From NCBI RefSeq assembly GCF_902388705.1, contig NZ_CABMQJ010000051.1, positions 1-13,182 of the forward strand: a stretch of 13,182 nucleotides of DNA, read 5' to 3'. The position numbers and the translations under genes are program-made. Under the pieces are notes generated by a model. That model saw only the letters and a program-made list of their open reading frames with translations, was not told the origin of the DNA and did not search any database. The stretch comes from an uncultured Alistipes sp. (GTDB lineage Bacteria > Bacteroidota > Bacteroidia > Bacteroidales > Rikenellaceae). This document shows, piece after piece, positions 12,142 through 13,182 of the stretch (positions are counted from its first letter, which is position 1; the number at the start of each line of letters is the position of its first letter).

Positions 12142-12708
12142 CTAAAACAGCGACTGTTCGTAAAAGGCGAACAACTCCTTGTGCTCGACCTCCTCCTTTT
12201 TGCGGCGGGGCTTGCGGGGCCGTTTCGCCACAGGCTTCCCGGGCTGGTCGGCCTCCGCCTCCGCCTCTTCCGGCCCGATTTTCACCACGGGTTTCGATTT
12301 GCGGCGGGGAGCCTGCGCCCCGCCGGCCGTCGCCGTCGCAGTGTCGGCGTCCGCATCGGCCAATATCTCGCCCTCGCCCGCCTTGAGGTCCTCGCGCACC
12401 TCGACCAGCAGCGCGCGGATACGCTGCAGCCGCTCCATCAGCTCGGCGTCGCGCTGCACGCCCCCTTCGGAGGCACGCTGCTGTCTGAGGGCCTTCTTGG
12501 CCCCCTCGAGGGTCATGCCCCGCTCCTTGACGAGGTGGTAAATCAGCTTCAGGTTTTCGACATCCTGCGGCGAGAAGAGGCGGTTGCCTTTCTTGTTACG
12601 CTTGGGGCGGATAACGCTGAACTGCGACTCCCAATGCCGGATCAGCGACGCGTTGACGTCGAACATCTCGGCGACCTCGCCCATCGAATAAAAAAGTTTC
12701 TCGGCCAT
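12142..12708 (-). CDS. MerR family transcriptional regulator without effector domain
   Basis: A 188-residue DNA-binding protein. The N-terminal winged helix-turn-helix is clear: Y-S-M-G-E-V-A-E-M-F-D-V (7-18), then L-I-R-H-W-E (22-27) and the wing with N-R-L-F-S-P-Q-D-V (42-50). A helical stretch with coiled-coil character follows to about 110. Residues about 115-175 are low complexity: an Asp/Ala/Thr run, then a basic stretch K-R-P-R-K-P-R-R-K-K (162-171). The protein ends in an aromatic block, L-F-A-F-Y-E-Q-S-L-F. No metal-binding cysteine or drug-binding domain is present, so no inducer can be named. It starts two bases after the methyltransferase stop, which indicates co-transcription, and precedes nif3. 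Its targets are unknown. Confidence 0.88.
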   Translation of the reverse strand: MAEKLFYSMGEVAEMFDVNASLIRHWESQFSVIRPKRNKKGNRLFSPQDVENLKLIYHLVKERGMTLEGAKKALRQQRASEGGVQRDAELMERLQRIRALLVEVREDLKAGEGEILADADADTATATAGGAQAPRRKSKPVVKIGPEEAEAEADQPGKPVAKRPRKPRRKKEEVEHKELFAFYEQSLF

Positions 12709-12710
12709 AT

Positions 12711-13182
12711 CTATCGTTTAATAATTCGCAATGAATTGGGGTACATGTTGTTCACCCGGTTGCCTATCCTTTTCGCAAACCCGAGCGCCTGTCCGCGGGC
12801 ACACACGAGGTTCATCCCTTCGGCAAACGCCTCTGCGGGCACCTCCTGCTTGCGCAGGTAACGCAGCGCCTCGTCGCCGCCGAGTTCCGCCACGGGCACC
12901 GCCTCCCGCTCCAGCCCGCAGAAGAAAGCCAGCGCCGGATCGGGCCGCAGGCGTCCCTTGAAAACCTGTCCCATCGCCACACCCGCGTAAATCACGGGCA
13001 GCGCCTCGGCAAGCGTCTTCACGGCCTCGGCCTGTGCGGCATAATAACCGTAGCACGTATCGCCCACCGCCGCGAAGCACATCCGTCCGGGACTGCGCAC
13101 CCAGCGGCGCAATTCGGCCGCCGAGGCTTTGTCCACCGCTGCAAAGACCGTGCGCCGCGCCCTGGGCGTCCGGCTGCGGCCC
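12711..13182 (-). CDS. RsmF-like rRNA (cytosine-C5)-methyltransferase, C-terminal part
   Basis: This is the 3' end of a gene that runs off the right edge; the frame is open to base 13181 and stops with TAG at 12713-12711. The fragment holds none of the SAM-binding catalytic core. The identification rests on the C-terminal RNA-binding (PUA-like) domain: A-L-R-Y-L-R-K-Q-E-V-P, then Q-A-L-G-F-A-K-R-I-G-N-R-V-N-N-M-Y-P, which matches the G-x-x-K-x-x-G-N-R-x-N-N-x-Y-P ending of RsmF/YebU-type enzymes that make m5C in 16S rRNA. A GTG at 13136 is not taken as the start because the frame and similarity continue upstream. It is followed two bases later by the MerR-like gene. Confidence 0.78.
   Translation of the reverse strand, partial: GRSRTPRARRTVFAAVDKASAAELRRWVRSPGRMCFAAVGDTCYGYYAAQAEAVKTLAEALPVIYAGVAMGQVFKGRLRPDPALAFFCGLEREAVPVAELGGDEALRYLRKQEVPAEAFAEGMNLVCARGQALGFAKRIGNRVNNMYPNSLRIIKR

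Overview
The window reads as a chromosomal segment of a high-GC member of the Bacteroidales, most like Alistipes (Rikenellaceae). This is inferred from four things: the Rnf gene order B-C-D-G-E-A headed by an RseC-type gene, promoter boxes of the Bacteroidetes form TAnnTTTG in AT-rich gaps, few Shine-Dalgarno sites, and GC-rich coding DNA. No rRNA, tRNA, CRISPR array, transposase or phage gene is visible. Nearly all of it is core chromosome.

Layout: (1) 2-334, plus strand, the 3' end of thiL, closed by a bidirectional UUCG hairpin. (2) 385-1837, minus strand, a tightly coupled hpt-queE-divIC/ftsB operon (purine salvage, 7-deazaguanine synthesis, divisome coiled coil) whose genes overlap by one base at each junction. 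(3) 2128-9360, minus strand, one long operon nadE-rseC-rnfB-rnfC-rnfD-rnfG-rnfE-rnfA. It ends in a strong intrinsic terminator and probably starts at a TAnnTTTG box just upstream of nadE. (4) 9361-9784, a 424-base divergent gap with an inverted repeat and a T-rich tract that no gene explains. (5) 9785-10234, plus strand, a small cupin with its own promoter. (6) 10235-10508, a convergent gap with a degenerate ~10-base repeat and a perfect 19-bp hairpin. (7) 10509-13182, minus strand: C-terminal part of an RsmF-like rRNA methyltransferase, a MerR-like regulator, a Nif3/DUF34 metal protein and a coiled-coil zinc-ribbon protein.

How they work together: Rnf is a membrane flavin/iron-sulfur complex that moves electrons between ferredoxin and NAD and couples this to ion transport. 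Here its operon begins with the NAD synthetase, so synthesis of the Rnf substrate and of the complex are probably co-transcribed. That synthetase has the long glutaminase-plus-synthetase architecture, but its nitrilase-type active site looks degenerate (Gly at the expected Cys position), suggesting an ammonia-dependent enzyme. RnfD and RnfG carry covalent-FMN motifs, and RnfG has a second, unexpected motif in its C-terminal tail.

I found no clearly new multi-gene system. The best leads are the NadE active-site loss inside the Rnf operon, the second flavinylation-like motif in RnfG, the intergenic repeat at 10291-10420, and an AT-rich promoter apparently embedded in the 3' end of nif3.
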